Positions 1 to 18,177 are shown, numbered from the stretch's first letter. The stretch: DNA of 64,000 nt from Syngnathus acus (GCF_901709675.1 NC_051093.1:2935053-2999052), one strand, 5' to 3'. Program-made: numbers and translations. Notes: a model not told the origin generated them from the sequence alone.

Positions 1-127
1 CTGGAAACATGAAGACCGGTCTGACATTTTAACAGATCGGCCGCCGAGATAGTTCCAAAAAGGCTGCAAAGCTGGCTTTGGAATAATACACTCATTCCAA
101 AATCCCACATTAATCAAAGGGTAATCA

Positions 128-2250
<2,123 letters not shown>

Positions 2251-2999
2251 AGCCCGTCCCGGTTGTGCTCACGTGCAACCCGTCTTCAGGTTGAAAACAA
2301 GCGCGTTCAACAACAAATATTACAACATGGCCGACGCTGCGCTTCCGCGAGACGTCACGGCGCTTCCGGGAGACGTCATTACGCAAAGAGCACCGCTCAC
2401 CGACTGGCCCTGGCTGCAGAGGCCTAACCCAGATCCTAACCCTAAATGTGGGCTGGATCTAAAGGTTTAATTCCGCCCACACGGATTATAATCGTTTCCC
2501 TCATCGTATTTTAACTATTTGGCAATTTTAAGAATGCGCCGTCTTGAGACCGGTTAAAACCATCTAGAATTACAGTACTACATCTCACTCCTCAACATAC
2601 CGTAAAAATGATAGCGATGGATGCAGTACTACGTGTACTACAGAAGAGGGTGCCCTCTCCACATAGTTGAGATTAGTTTTTGGAATTCGGTCGGTCATCA
2701 TTTTCGCGGGTGTGCTGGAGCCTATCCCAGAAGTGGGGTACATCCTGAACCAATTGCACAGCACACAAACAAGTCTATCAGTTACCTTAACTCTTTGGTA
2801 TCAACATTGATCAAAATTTCGACATGCATATTTCAATTGCAAACAAATTACGTTTCAATAAACCAAATGGCTTTCAACAATCTTTTCTGTTAAGCTTATT
2901 GTTTGGTGAATCATGTTGACCTTTCTTTTTTTCTTTCCCTTCGAACCTATAACATTTTATAACATTTCACGATAAACACAAAACATCCACCCTTTATTT
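2251..2999. other. kat8 upstream region
   Basis: Upstream flank of kat8. The first about 150 bases are GC-rich and contain the ACGTCACGG and GACGTCATTACG CRE-like words near 2350-2390, plausible for a housekeeping promoter. The rest becomes AT-rich with no convincing gene. Confidence 0.4.
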
Positions 3000-4985
3000 T
3001 CTCCATCTTTTTTTCCTTTTTTTTCTTAACACTAAGTGAGTAACAACATCACTTTATGTCAATCAGTGTACCTGGCAGGGCGCCTAACTGCTCTGCCACT
3101 CCTGGTATAGCATATGGGCGTGCTGTCCACAGACACAGGACAAGGGTTGCGGGGTACCGGTTCCAGTGGTGGTGAGTCCATTGTTGCAGTAGTCTGAGTA
3201 TGTTGAAACTCAAGAGTCCAAATGTTCATCAGGGTGAGAGTCTCTGAACAGGCTTGGGTGTATCTTTCTCAGATGTCGCCCGTTCTTCCTGTGTGTCCTC
3301 CCCGCCGGTGTCTGTACAGTGTAGGAGCGTGGTTCCTCTCGCTGTCTGATGACAACCGCTGGCTCCCAGCCGCGTTGCGTCTGCATGTGTACCATGTCTC
3401 CTGGGGTCAACACTGAAAGTAGCTTTGCACGCTGGTCGTAGTGTTCCTTTCGTCGGGACTGCAAGTCCTGTATTCTTTTGAGAATACGCTGTGGGGCCGA
3501 CTGTTTCAGCACAGCACTGGAACATGGAAGTGTGCTGCGCAGGACTCTACCCATCAACATCTGTGCAGGTGTCAGGTGTAGTAGTCCTGTCACTGGTGTG
3601 TTTCTCAGCGACAGCAACACTAGATGTGGGTCAGTGCCAGTCTGCACTGCTTTCTTCAGCGCGCGTTTTACTGTCTTTATGGCCCGCTCCGCCATTCCAT
3701 TTGAAGAGGGAAAACCTGGGCTGGAGTGTGTGAGCTTGAACTCCCATGAAGCTGCAAATGACTGCATCTCATAGCTGGCGAATGGGACATGATCACTCAC
3801 TACCTCCTTAGGAATCCCATGTCTGGCAAAGACAGACTTCATCTTCTGAATCACCGTGCGAGCTGTCTTATCAGTCAGGTTGAGCACTTCTGGATATCTT
3901 GTCAGGTAATCCACCAACAGCAGGTACGACTGACCATGCAGCTCGAAGACGTCAGCTCCAACTTTCATCCATGGCAGTTCAGGAACCTGGTGTGGAATGA
4001 GTGGCTCAGCCTGGTGTTTGGGCTGTAGCTGCTGGCACTGCACACATTTTCCCACCATTGTCTCTATGTCTCGTGCCATGCCAGGCCAGTAAAGGACTTT
4101 TCTTGCTTTAGCTTTAGTACGTTGCACGCCTTGGTGTGCAAGGTGCAGCTTCTCCAAAATGACTCTCCTGAAGCTCTCGGGTAGTATGATTTTGTCTCCG
4201 ACCATTACAATGTCATTCACTATGCTGATATTGTCCCTCATTGGCCAGTAACTGTGTAGTTTACTGTCCAGACTTTTCTTTTTCATGGGCCAGCCCTTCA
4301 AGTGCTTCTCACATACAGCTTGTAACACGCCATCTGCTGCCGTTGCTGATTTCAGTTGGCTAAGTGTTTCCTTACTCAGCGCATCTGTGGCTTCCAAGGC
4401 ATACACAACTCTCTCGTCACAAGGGTTCTCATTGAGATTGTCACTGTCATTGCTCGCTGTGGCGCGTGAGAGCGTGTCCGCGATGTACATGTGTTTGCCT
4501 GGTGTACATGTCACATTTAAATCATACCTCTGCAGTTGTAGAAGCATCCCTTGCAGCCGTGCTGGCGCTTTGCTCAGCGGTTTGCGCATGACGACCTCCA
4601 AAGGTTTGTGATCAGACTGCACGGTTACTGTTCTGCCGTAGACATACTGGTGAAATCTTTTAGCAGCAAACACTATGGCAAGTAATTCTTTCTCGATTTG
4701 CGCATATCTTTTTTCAGTGTCCGTGAGCGCTCTTGATGCATAGCACGCCGGGTGGCCATCCTGCAGCAGACAGGCTCCCAGTCCATCCTTTGAGGAATCT
4801 GCTTGCAGAGTCAGCGGCGGCTGCTTGTGATCGTAGTACCTCAGCACAGGCGCTTGTGTGAGGGTAGACTTCAGCGTCTGTAGTGCTGCGTTGAATACTG
4901 TCCTTGACTTACTCCGTAACTCCGTCTTCTGACACCATGTTGTGGCTTTATGCTCTGATAAACTTCTGTAGTGTTGTCACTTATA
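3000..4985 (-). mobile_element. Ty3/Gypsy-type LTR retrotransposon fragment
   Basis: Minus-strand remnant of an LTR retrotransposon pol gene. The open frame runs from about 4980 down to 3210, where it stops. In order it holds the C-terminal end of reverse transcriptase (upstream of 4847), RNase H with the DxSxxGxGA start near 4800, a His2Cys2 integrase finger (HLAH, then CVQCQ) near 4130-4040, and the integrase core with a first Asp in ADVFELHG and a Glu in NGMAER. Gag, protease, most of reverse transcriptase and any complete LTR pair are missing; an in-frame stop near 4980 ends the frame upstream. The element is 5'-truncated and lies between kat8 and rcbtb1. The RNase H-before-integrase order fits Ty3/Gypsy; subfamily not determined. 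Left limit approximate. Confidence 0.8.
3210..4847 (-). pseudogene. Retrotransposon pol fragment: RNase H plus integrase
   Basis: Uninterrupted 545-codon stretch of the Gypsy pol. RNase H occupies about residues 10-125, the zinc-binding module about 225-275, and the integrase core about 290-440, followed by a basic C-terminal tail. The segment around the second catalytic Asp reads SDHVPFAS, where related elements usually have an Asn-Gly-Pro-type sequence, so activity is doubtful. It has no start codon of its own, because the frame continues upstream into reverse transcriptase. I treat it as a decayed transposon gene, not a host gene. The long open frame suggests a fairly recent insertion. Confidence 0.75.
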
Positions 4986-5293
4986 GTGGGTTGCTTATTG
5001 ATTGCTCTAACAATAACACACGGAGGCAAGGATGCAGTACGAGCCGATCTTTACTGGGTGCTCCGTCACGACTACACACAGCCCTCGCCACACCATCCCT
5101 GCATCTCCAATACAGACAGACCAACACAGTCGAGCACTCGAGTGCTCGATCCAATCTACCACATAGCCGAACCACCGAACCAAAACAGAAGTTCCGTTTG
5201 CAGACTGCAGTTAGTACAAAAGTCCCTAAGACGTCTCAGGTGCTGTGCCTCTGGCTCATCCAGCATTTTCTAAAGCATACTAAACGGAGAGAA

Positions 5294-8667
<3,374 letters not shown>

Positions 8668-9140
8668 GACTTGCCAGCAAACTCTTGCTGAGGCAGACTT
8701 GAGGCTTCAGAGAGATGGGACAAATAAATGGCAACACATTTGAGCTAAAGCACAAAACGTTGGATTCTTTTGAAGAGTCCTGAGATAAATGGAAACATCT
8801 GTGGGAAGATTTGAAATAAGCAGTATGGAGAATTGCAATATCAATATAATGCAATATCATTTTTTCTTTTTTTTTTATGTTCTATTGTACTATGGAGTTA
8901 TCATTTTCTGTACTTTTTTACTTTTTTCTTGTCTTTCTTTTAATGTTCGAAATAAAAAAAGCACCAAAAAAAATTGCCACCCTTTCAACCCAAAAATAAA
9001 GGCGACTGTTTGATTGCAGTGACAAAGTTGCATCATTTTTGTCCGGCCAGGCAATTTTTTTCAAAGAATTGTGCGAGACTAATTGCCTTAGTTTCTTTTT
9101 TTCTTTATTGAACTATTGAACAAACGAATCCCACCAGTTT
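8668..9140. other. rcbtb1 upstream region
   Basis: AT-rich stretch upstream of rcbtb1, presumably holding its promoter and 5' leader. No open frame or clear motif that I would defend. Confidence 0.3.
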
Positions 9141-9143
9141 TGT

Positions 9144-10385
9144 CCACATGTTGGACCCCGACAATTTCTTACCTCCAACGTCGGAGCTGGGAAGGCGGTA
9201 TGAAGTTGCTGTTTGTTCGGCCATGAAGCGGGCCACAACATAACAAATTGTACACTTCCTCGTGTTTCAAAAAGAATCTTTAAATGTGAGCAAATAAAGA
9301 CCTCGACCCTTTCGTCACCAAACGCCCGTCATACGTATTATGTATTCATGTTTTTCTTTCATCGTTGTAAAGCGCTTTGAGCTTTGTATGAAAGGTGCTA
9401 TACAAATAAAGTTTATTATTATTATTATTATTATTATACAACGGTCGTCATACGAACGCCAGACTGGCAAAATCCAAGTCAGGTGCTCGCTCAGACGGGT
9501 CTTTTCCGCGATCTCGGTTGGTTTCCAAGCTTATAGTCCTGACTTTGGACCCCGACAATTTCTTTCCTACAACATCGGCTGGGAAGGAGTCATGAAGTTG
9601 CTGTTTGTTCGGCGATGAAGCGGGCCACAACATAACAAATTGTACACTTCCTCGTGTATAAAAAAACATCTTTAAATGTGAGCATTCAAATAAAGACCTC
9701 GAACCTTTCGTCACCAAACGCCCGTCATACGTATTATGTATTCATGTTTTTCTTTCATTGTTGTAAAGCAGGGGTGTCAAACTCATTTTTTTGGCGGGCC
9801 GCATTGTAGTCATAGCTTCTTTCGGAGGGCCATTATGACTGTCAACCCAAATGAATGTATGAGCACCTCATATTATATACAGTGAAAGCTGCAAAAGAAA
9901 CTGACAAATAACTCGTTTTCAAATCAGACGAGTAAAAACTGGTCAAATATTTAAAAAAAAAGATATTAAAAGTGAAGACAATTTGCAATTCTAATAATGA
10001 CACAAATTTGATGCACAATTTGTCTTCGCGGGCCACATAAAATGATGTGGCGGGCCGTATCTGGCCCCCCGGGCCTTGAGTTTGACACCTGTGTTGTAAA
10101 GCGCTTTGAGCTGCATTTTTTGTATGAAAGGTGCTATACAAATAAAGTTTATTATTATTATTATTATACAACGGTCGTCATATGAACGCCAGACTGGCAA
10201 AATCCAAGTCAGGTGCTCGCTCAGACGGGTCTTTTCCGCGATCTCGGTTGGTTTCCAAGTCCTGACTTTGGACCCCGACAATTTCTTACCTACAACATCG
10301 GCTGGGAAGGCGTCATGAAGTTGCTGTTTGTTCGGCGATGAAGCGGGCCACAACATAACAAATTGTACCCTACCTCGTGTATCAA
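9144..10385 (+). repeat. Tandem array of a ~394-bp unit ending in a LINE-like 3' tail
   Basis: The string GGACCCCGACAATTTCTT recurs at 9153, 9547 and 10270. The first step is 394 bp. The second is 723 bp, which falls to about 390 once the inserted hAT element and its target duplication are removed. Each unit holds GAAGCGGGCCACAACATAAC, an AAAGCGCTTTGAGCT and AAAGGTGCTATACAAATAAAG block followed by (ATT)n, then AACGGTCGTCAT and TCCGCGATCTCGG. The CGCTTTGAG...AAATAAAGTTTATTATT string resembles the 3' end of fish L2/CR1-type LINEs. About 2.3 copies remain. It lies between the rnf25 3' end and the rcbtb1 start. Confidence 0.8.
9769..10093 (+). mobile_element. hAT-type MITE with 8-bp target duplication
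   Basis: 325-bp element starting CAGGGGTGTCAAACTCA and ending TGAGTTTGACACCTGTG, giving imperfect 17-bp terminal inverted repeats. It is flanked on both sides by TTGTAAAG (9761-9768 and 10094-10101), an 8-bp target-site duplication typical of hAT transposons. It sits inside the second unit of the tandem array, splitting the TTGTAAAGCGCTTTGAG string. Too short to encode a transposase. Confidence 0.9.
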
Positions 10386-10687
10386 AAGTCAAATCAAAAA
10401 TGAACTATCTTTCATGGGTTTTTTTCCTTAGCATCACAAAAACTAATATTTCAATAGGGGTGTGTGGATTTTATGTTGAAGGGAGTTAAGCAGATTCATG
10501 AAGTGCTTTGACACTATCTTAAAGCATTTCTAGACAAATTCGGAGGCTTTTTGGTGTGAAACAACCATTAAGCTCATATTTACGTCTCTGGACATCCTGC
10601 CAACAAAAAAAGCTGAGTGATGAATAATTAGTTAATTAGCTTTAATTAGTCATTTCATTTTGCGTCACCACACCATAAGTGTGTGTG
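10386..10687. other. rnf25 3' flank
   Basis: AT-rich DNA immediately after the rnf25 stop codon, presumably 3' untranslated region followed by spacer. No further gene seen. Confidence 0.35.
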
Positions 10688-13253
10688 TCAGAGCTCCTCC
10701 TCTGGCCCCCCCACCCTCTGCTGGCGGGGCGCCCCTCCCCTCTGTGCCCGAGCGTCCCAGCGATGGTGTTGAGGGAGACCCCCAGGCGCCCCTTCCCTCT
10801 GTGCCCGAGCGTCCCAGCGGTGGTATTGAGAGGGGCCCCCGTGGGCAGAGTGCTGCGGGCCCTTTCTTCGGGCCCGCTGGGCACGTCCCCCGGCCATATG
10901 TTTGCCAGAAAAGTGACTTTCTGTTTGGCAAAGAGTCACGTGAGCATGCGGATTCTCACACATGGGACCAGGCGGGGCCTCGGCGGGCTCCGATGACAGA
11001 CGGAGCGAGTCCAGGTGCTCTGAGATGGGGGCGCCTCCTTTGAGGTGATTCGTTCGGTGCCCGCCTCCTCTCTTGGGACCCTTGCCGTAGCTGTGGCGCC
11101 TGTGTGCCTGAGGCTGCCTGTGAGTGCCTGTGCAATGCGTTGGCGGTGGAGTAAAGGGCTGTGCTGTAGGGGGAAGGAGCTCAGAGGCGGTGGGTAGCAG
11201 AGGGTCCACAGCACCGCTGCCATCAGAAGGAGGAGGAGGAGCCTGCGGGGGAAGACCATGATTTACTACGTTTCTTTATAAGTTTTAGTAACGTTCTAGG
11301 AAGGAGCACAAGTGTGGCGTGTCACATGATGTGTGGTCATCACCTCATTGATGTGTATGAGGAAGCGATTGGACTCCTCCTCGGGATCGATGACACCTCC
11401 TCTACAGCGTTGTCTGTCCAGAATCTTCTCGAGTTCTCGCCACTTTTGCTGGAACTTGGAGCGGATGGCGGCGCCGTCCAGCTGGGTGACCATGAATACA
11501 CTTTCAGTCCTCACTTGCTCTCGAGCACCGCCACTCGCTTCTTGTCTTACCTCAGGCAGCTGTGGCGCGGTACTGGCCGTCAGCTGGTCCAGGTTGTAGA
11601 TCAGAGGCTCGCGGCACACGGGACAAACCACCATCAGCTCCTGGGGGGAAACAACAAATTTGGCAATGGATTTAAAACAGGATGATTGATTTTTTGTTTT
11701 TCACAGTGAAGAATAGGCTCTTGATATCTTGGAAAGTGGCTGCCAAAATGAAAGTCCCAAATGAATGGATTTCTTTCTTTTCCCCCTCCAATGACGACAT
11801 TTCAGGAATGAATTTTAACTTGAACTAAAATGTGTTTGATGGCCCCGGGCTTAAGCCTGATGTCATTGATGCTGACGTCCAACCTGATGTTGCATGGCCG
11901 TCTTGTCGTCGGCCATCTCCTGCTGGCGGAGGCGTATCTCCTCCTCCGAGTGGCGAGCGTAGCGTCCCAGGCAGTGAGAGTGGAAGTAGTGATAGCAGTG
12001 CGTCTTGCTGAACGACTCTCCCTCCTGGACAATCAAGCAGCAAGCTTTTTATCCTCATCGAAGTCTTCCAGGTTGGCACATTGCATGGACAAAAAGAGAA
12101 GCTGAAGGCGACCTTGAATCCGTACAAGCAGATGACACAGTTCCCGTGAGGAATGTTGCTTTCAGTCAGGATTTCTTTGGCTTTCTGAAGGACGAAATGG
12201 AAAAGAAAAAGGTTGAGATAGTTGAACTTTCTGTTTTGAGGTTTAAGCGTGACGGCCGCAACCTCAATCAGCTGGTACAAGATGGGCGAGCCCACGCATG
12301 ACTCAGCTTCAAGCTCAAGACTTTGCTGAAGGCTAGAACACAACATCATTATCAGCTTCTAACATTACACTCTAATCTTTAACAGGTTTCTAATGAGTTG
12401 GGAAAAGACGTTAGTCAAAGCACATTTAGTCAGGAGGACATTACCTGCTGAGCTTGTCATCAGAGAGTCCTCGCGGGTTGTGAATGGAGATATCAGGAGA
12501 TGAGCACGGATACTGAACACATGCACAAACCATGTGAGCTTGCATCATCCATGCAAGTGAAAATATGTAATTCTAAGCATGACGTGCGGGTCACCTGGTC
12601 ATCGAGGGTCAGCTTCAAGCAGAGTCGGACAAACTGCGATCCAGAATCTTCGGCCGTGGACGGGTACAGAACCAGACTAACCTCCCAGTGCCTGAACAAA
12701 ACATTGATGTCTAGGAATATGCTTTGAGCATTTGACTCGATGTTGGTCACCTGTCTTGTGTCCTGGTGACACACAGGTCATCCAAGTAGATGGACTGCAG
12801 CACCTCAATCTCACACAGAACCCTGACCAAGAAAGACAAGAAAATGAAGTGGAGGAGAAAAGGCTGATGAGGGCAGTGTAAAAACAGAGAGCAAGCGCCA
12901 TCGTCACACGCCAAAAAGAATAATTTGTCACGAAAAAAGAAATTACCAGTGTTAGAGTACATTCACAAATACAACTAATTAAACAATTTCCAAAAAATGT
13001 GTTTTAACTTGAGTAAACACAAACACAAGACTTGCTGTTAAAATGTCATGTTTTTTACTGCTGCCAAATGAGCTAGCTTTAGCGAGTTAGCTGAACGGTT
13101 TTCCGCCCGGCGATCGCCACCACTCCTTTTGCAACGGAAAACACGCAAACGTTGGAACGTCCGACTGCGGCTGAATGTCATCGCGTTGCAAGTTTTCTTT
13201 TTCTCCAAACAAGTCATGCGAGCCCAAACTCACTCGCTTTCCGTCGCCGCCAT
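10688..13253 (-). CDS. rnf25: RNF25: RWD and RING E3 ubiquitin ligase
   Basis: E3 ubiquitin ligase. Ten exons form a complete in-phase 440-codon frame (human 459): 13253-13234, 12822-12751, 12691-12595, 12512-12445, 12332-12263, 12184-12113, 12024-11884, 11640-11551, 11481-11344, 11242-10688. The RWD domain covers roughly residues 8-125 (VLCEIEVLQSIYLDDL near its start). The RING follows: CVICLYGF, then CYHYFHSHCL, then CPVCREPL. The central part retains RGGVIDPEEESNRF, as in human RNF25. The large last exon encodes a basic Pro/Arg/His-rich tail with a near-duplicated HHRWDARAQRGGAP segment. The start is ATG 13253-13251 within ATGGCGGCGACGG. It is divergent from anapc2, the two start codons lying 674 bases apart. 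Confidence 0.95.
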
Positions 13254-13927
13254 GATTGTTTGTCTCAGGATGCCGCTGACTTCTTCTTCTACGGCCGTTT
13301 AAGTACACAGACGTGACGTTTGTGGAGCGAGCCCCCCTAGTGTGTCGTCAACGCGCTTCAACAAGGACTATTATTCAGTTTTTGGGTAGATAATCTTCCA
13401 AAAGGGCCCAATAAACATTAAGAATGTTATGCATATTACGCTTTAGCGACGTTCTACAATTTCCCGGTTTACTTTAAGAAGGTTCCATAACGGTATAAAA
13501 ATGCTACTAGGTTCTAAAATGTTTTCTGTTTCATCAGTGTTCTCCAAGATCCTAATAAAATTTCACATGGCTCCAGTGTGCTTTTATATAGTTCTTAAAT
13601 CAGTAACAAGTGTCTATTTCATCAAGGCTGGGTGAGATTCTGAGATGTTCTTTCACAATGTTGTTACAAGTATGAAATTGTTGTACGATATTGTAACTGT
13701 AATGTTGTCTTTGTGACTGTTGGGGGAGCATTGAGTCCTCATCACCAGAAAGTCCAAATTAAAAAAAACACAAAGAAGAAATAAAAGCGGAACAAGCACA
13801 ACAATCCTGAAACGGAGCAATGGCGCGTACGCTTAAAAACAAAACACCCTCTTAGGATAGCTCAGTGCGATCCAAAGTTGAAATATTTCAACCGACACAG
13901 CAGTGTCACTGCAGTTGAGTGTAAAAA
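13254..13927. promoter_or_regulatory. Probable bidirectional promoter, rnf25 / anapc2
   Basis: The 674 bases between the start codons of two head-to-head housekeeping genes. They must hold both 5' leaders and presumably both promoters. The rnf25-proximal end is GC-rich (CTTCTTCTTCTACGGCCG, GACGTGACG); the middle is AT-rich. No TATA box assigned. Confidence 0.5.
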
Positions 13928-16900
13928 ATGGACGAAATTGCGATGGAATCGGCTGAGTCTTTTGGATGTGAAGCTCAGCTCGGAGTCGCCGAAGCTTGGG
14001 AAACCGTCACAGCTGCTCTGGTGAGGCTTCATCCGAAAAACAACACTTTCCAACTTTGCATCCTTGTGGTGAATCTTCACTTAACACTTAAGAAAAAAAT
14101 TGGTTTTTCGGTCACCTGTAAGACGCTTTCGCTTCATTCGGTCCGGCTTGTCTTTGTGAAGATGTTTGCTGACTGCATCCGAAGAAGAGAAGGGGGAGGT
14201 CCTCCCGCTGATTTCACGCCGCTGACTATAATCTGCACGAGTTGATTTGCGTGTTCAGCTTTTCATGCCTAATGTTGACAAATTGGTTAAATGTTGTGCT
14301 TTGTGTGTTTCAGATGTCCGAGGGCAGCAGGCCAGAAGATCGCGACCTGTCGGCCAGTGTGGAGGTGTTGTGCGGTCAGGGTGCCGCTCGGCTTCTTGCC
14401 AGTTGGCTGCTGGAGACGCTGCAGATGCGCCTGTCCTCCTCAGTTGTTCCAGAGTTTTGGTGCGGACTCAATCAGATGGAGAATGAAGTGGACGAGAGGG
14501 GTCGGGTCTGGGTTCTCCTCACCGCTTTCCGGACGTTGCTGGAACGACTGCAGCCGTTTTTGGGCAAGTCGAGCCACGTGCATTTTGCCGACTCTGTAAT
14601 CAATTGTTGTGGGGTCTCTATACACTTAGAACAATAAAGATATTAATTTTAGGCAGAACATTTGACTGTCTTACAATACTTTGACCTTTAGTTTCAGGCA
14701 GAACAAATGACTGTTTAACAATTCTTTGACCTTTAGTATTTTTATTTAGTATTGATTGCACCATAAATATCATCTTCCTCTTGTAGTGGGCCTGGAGCAG
14801 TTGGGGGCGTGGCAAGATGAGGACCCGTCTGATGTGTGTGGCACGGGACCTCGGGGCCTCCAGGAGCGCGCCTTCACCATCATCAGAGGCTTGCTCCTCT
14901 TCCCGCCTTCGCAGCTTCTCCAAGACAGAGTGCTGGGCTTCTACAGCAGGACCTTCGCCGTCTACATAGCGCGGAAGGGACATGCCCACGGGGACAATGA
15001 GGGGCGTGCCCCTGAGGTTGGCGAATGCAGCGGATGCGAGGTCCCCGTCGGCAAGTGTTGGTGTCAGGAAGCTCTCAAACATCTGCAGGAGCTCGGCCAC
15101 ATCCTGTGAGTGCAAACGCAACCGGTTGGTTAGTCTTGTCGAACTGGACAATACCTGGCTTATTCACAGAACGATTAGGTGACGGCTGTATTTTCAGGTC
15201 CAGGGTGGAGCTCTTGGAATGGGTCAGCTGCGACGCCCTCACGTCCATCTTGCACCGCCTCATCGAGCAGTGGCTGGAGCAGCACTGCCGGGGCGAGTAT
15301 GAGCGATCCTTTCTGGATGACTTCCAACAGGTGCGCTATTTTTCAAAACAAGCAGAACATTGTAATGACCCTGAAATACAAGACTTGTGTTTCAGCACAA
15401 ACGCCATAGGTTTCTGACCCAAAAAGTAGAGAAAATGATCTATAAACAGAAATGCTCATGTGGTCCCTCAGTGGTTGGAGCTGGTGGTAGGTTGGCTGGG
15501 TCAGGTGTTCTCCAGCCAGCAGGTCCGCGACAGTCCCCCGGATCCCGCCGTGCCGGCGAGCTCGGTGCTGAAGCAGTGGCGTTGTCACATGCATCAGTTC
15601 TTCTGCAGGATCTACGTCAACATGAGGATAGACGAGCTGTTCAGCATCATCCGAGGTCAGGTGGCCAGCGCTATGCCATATGTGCTCATCAAAATGAATT
15701 GGAAAAAAATATATATATATTGTCTCACTCAGAATTCCCGGAATCCAAAGCGGCAATTGAAGACCTCAAGTTCTGTCTGGAACGAACCAACCAGCGCCAG
15801 CAACTCCTCACGTCGCTCAGGTCTACTTTTGAGAATCGCTTGCTGCACCCTGGTGAGCTCCCTTTTGTTACATATAATTTTTTTATAGGCACAGTACGTA
15901 ATGAAAGCTGTCGTCATCTCGTCAGGCGTCCACACGTCGGACATCCTCACCGTTTATATCTCGGCCATAAAGACCCTACGAGAACTGGACCCCTCCATGG
16001 TGGTTCTGCAGGTGGCCTGCCAGCCCATCAGGAAGTATCTCAGGTCTGTCAAGCACGCACGCATACATGTGGACGTCGGGTGACGAGTAAACGCGTGATC
16101 GGGCTTTCAGGACGCGCGAAGACACGGTCCGCCAGATCGTGGACGGTCTGACAGGTGACGCGGTGACGGGTTGCACCGACCTGGCCTCGGAGCTTTCCCG
16201 AGGCGACCCCGTCACATTGGAGATGCAGGACAGCGACGAGGAGGCCGGCGACCCTGAGAGCTGGACTCCCGACCCCACCGACGCCGTGGCCGGTCAGTCT
16301 CCACGTCCGCAACGTCCTTTTTTTGGGGGGAAGGGGGGTGTCACAATTTCGGTTCCCGTTGTGAACGCGACCTCGCATTTTGCACTTCAGACAAGTCGGG
16401 CTCCAAACGACGCTCGTCGGACATCATCAGCCTGCTGGTTAGCATCTACGGCAGCAAGGACATCTTCATCAACGAGTACCGCACCGTGCTGGCCGACAGG
16501 CTGCTGCATCAGCTCAACTACAACACCGCCAGGTACGCTGCCCGTGCGCCACCCCGACGAGAGCTCGCATCACGTCACGCATGTGCTTGCAGGGAAATCA
16601 GGAACGTGGAGCTGCTGAAACTTCGCTTTGGAGAATCGCACATGCACTACTGTGAGGTCATGCTGAAGGTAGGAAGCTGAGCTAACCGTGGAAGTGTGTG
16701 AGCCGAGCCAGATTTGAGCATCCTCCATTTGGTGCGTGTCGGGTGCAGGACATGGCCGACTCTCGCCGCATCAACAGCAACATCTGCGAGGAGGAAGAGG
16801 AGGAAGGGGAGGAGCCACGGCAGAATGGGGAGGATCCTCAGCCACCCTCGTGGCTCTCGGCCCTCATCCTGTCTTCTGAGTTTTGGCCGCAGTTGAAGGA

Positions 16901-17920
16901 GGAAAAGATGGAGATGCCTGCCATCGTGCAACGTGCCACCGAAGCCTACACGCGACGATACGAGAAGCTCAAGGTAACACATGCAACGTTAGCGTGCGCT
17001 AATGCTAACATGAGGCCCATCAATATTGTCACAAAACCTGGAACAGTTATTTGATTTCTAAAATATGCAAAAGTAGTTCTTGTAAAGTGAGGCCATACCT
17101 TGATTCTCCAGCTTTTTTTCTTTTTTGCGTTTTTGTGGTCAGGCCATGCGGACTCTCAGCTGGAAGCCTCATTTGGGCTCTGTCACACTGGACGTGGAGC
17201 TGGAGGACCGAACGGTCAGCAACGTCACCGTGTCGCCGCTGCACGCCGCCATCATCCTGCACTTCCAGGACAAAAGTAAAAAGTCGATAAAAATAATGCC
17301 GCGTCATGACTTCATGTTGGTGATGTGTCTGGATGTACACTTCAGGTAGTTGGACCTTAGAGGAGCTGAGCACTGCCCTGAGCGTCCCCAAGGAGGCGGT
17401 GCACAGGAAATTGGCGCTATGGCAGCAACACGGCGTCCTACGCGAGGAAAGCGCCGGCCGCTACTCGGTGCTAGAGACGGCGTCATCCTGCAAGGACAAA
17501 ACGGAGCGCGGCGCCGTCATGATGATCGACAGCGACGACGAGCGCGACTCCAACACCACCACGCAGACGCAGCAGAAAGAGGAGAAGATGCAGGTAACGC
17601 TAGCACAGAAGCTAAAGATGGCAGTTTCGGTCATTATGACATCACAAGCCAGGTTTGAATATGACCAGAGAAGTTCAAACATAACCTTCGCTCTGTGTGT
17701 GTCACGTCAGCTGTTCTGGGCGTACATCCAGGCCATGCTGACTAACCTGGACAGCATGACGCTGGAGCGCATCCACTCCATGCTTCGGATGTTTGTGGTG
17801 TCGGGACCCGCCGTCACCGAGATGGACGTCGCAGAGCTGGAGGCCTTCCTGCAGCGCAAGGTCCGCGAGCACCAGCTCGTCGTCTCCGCCGGCGTCTACA
17901 GGCTGCCCAAGACCACCTGA
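13928..17920 (+). CDS. anapc2: ANAPC2: cullin-like subunit 2 of the anaphase-promoting complex
   Basis: Cullin-homology scaffold of the APC/C ubiquitin ligase, which binds the ANAPC11 RING. Fourteen exons give a complete in-phase 810-codon frame (human 822): 13928-14020, 14314-14563, 14787-15105, 15198-15330, 15472-15655, 15733-15852, 15926-16043, 16111-16292, 16391-16532, 16593-16668, 16749-16973, 17143-17275, 17346-17593, 17711-17920. Diagnostic stretches: CRGEYERSFLDDF, RREDTVRQIV-like RTREDTVRQIV, SDIISLLVSIYGSKDIFINE, EIRNVELLKLRFGE, and the C-terminal winged-helix end AGVYRLPKTT. An acidic DSDDERDSN segment precedes the last exon, as in human. The intron between exons 2 and 3 appears to use a GC donor (GGCAAGT at 14563/14564); GT alternatives break the frame. 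Confidence 0.96.
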
Positions 17921-18177
17921 CCAAAAGGGGGTGGGCGCCACCGCCTTGCTCACGAAGAAATTAGGATTCCTGCAACTTCATGAGTGCCTCTGCTCATTTT
18001 TCTCCAAATAGACATTTTTTTTGGTTTTGAGATAAGGGGAAATTTGAGGCAAGTGCACTTCCGATTCATACCACTAGAAAGCAGCATCACACTCAAGGAA
18101 AGATAGCCAAATCATTAGGTACATACATGAGGTTAACTTCATCAGTTAGTTTGGCCAAACCATTTTGGATTCAAGAC

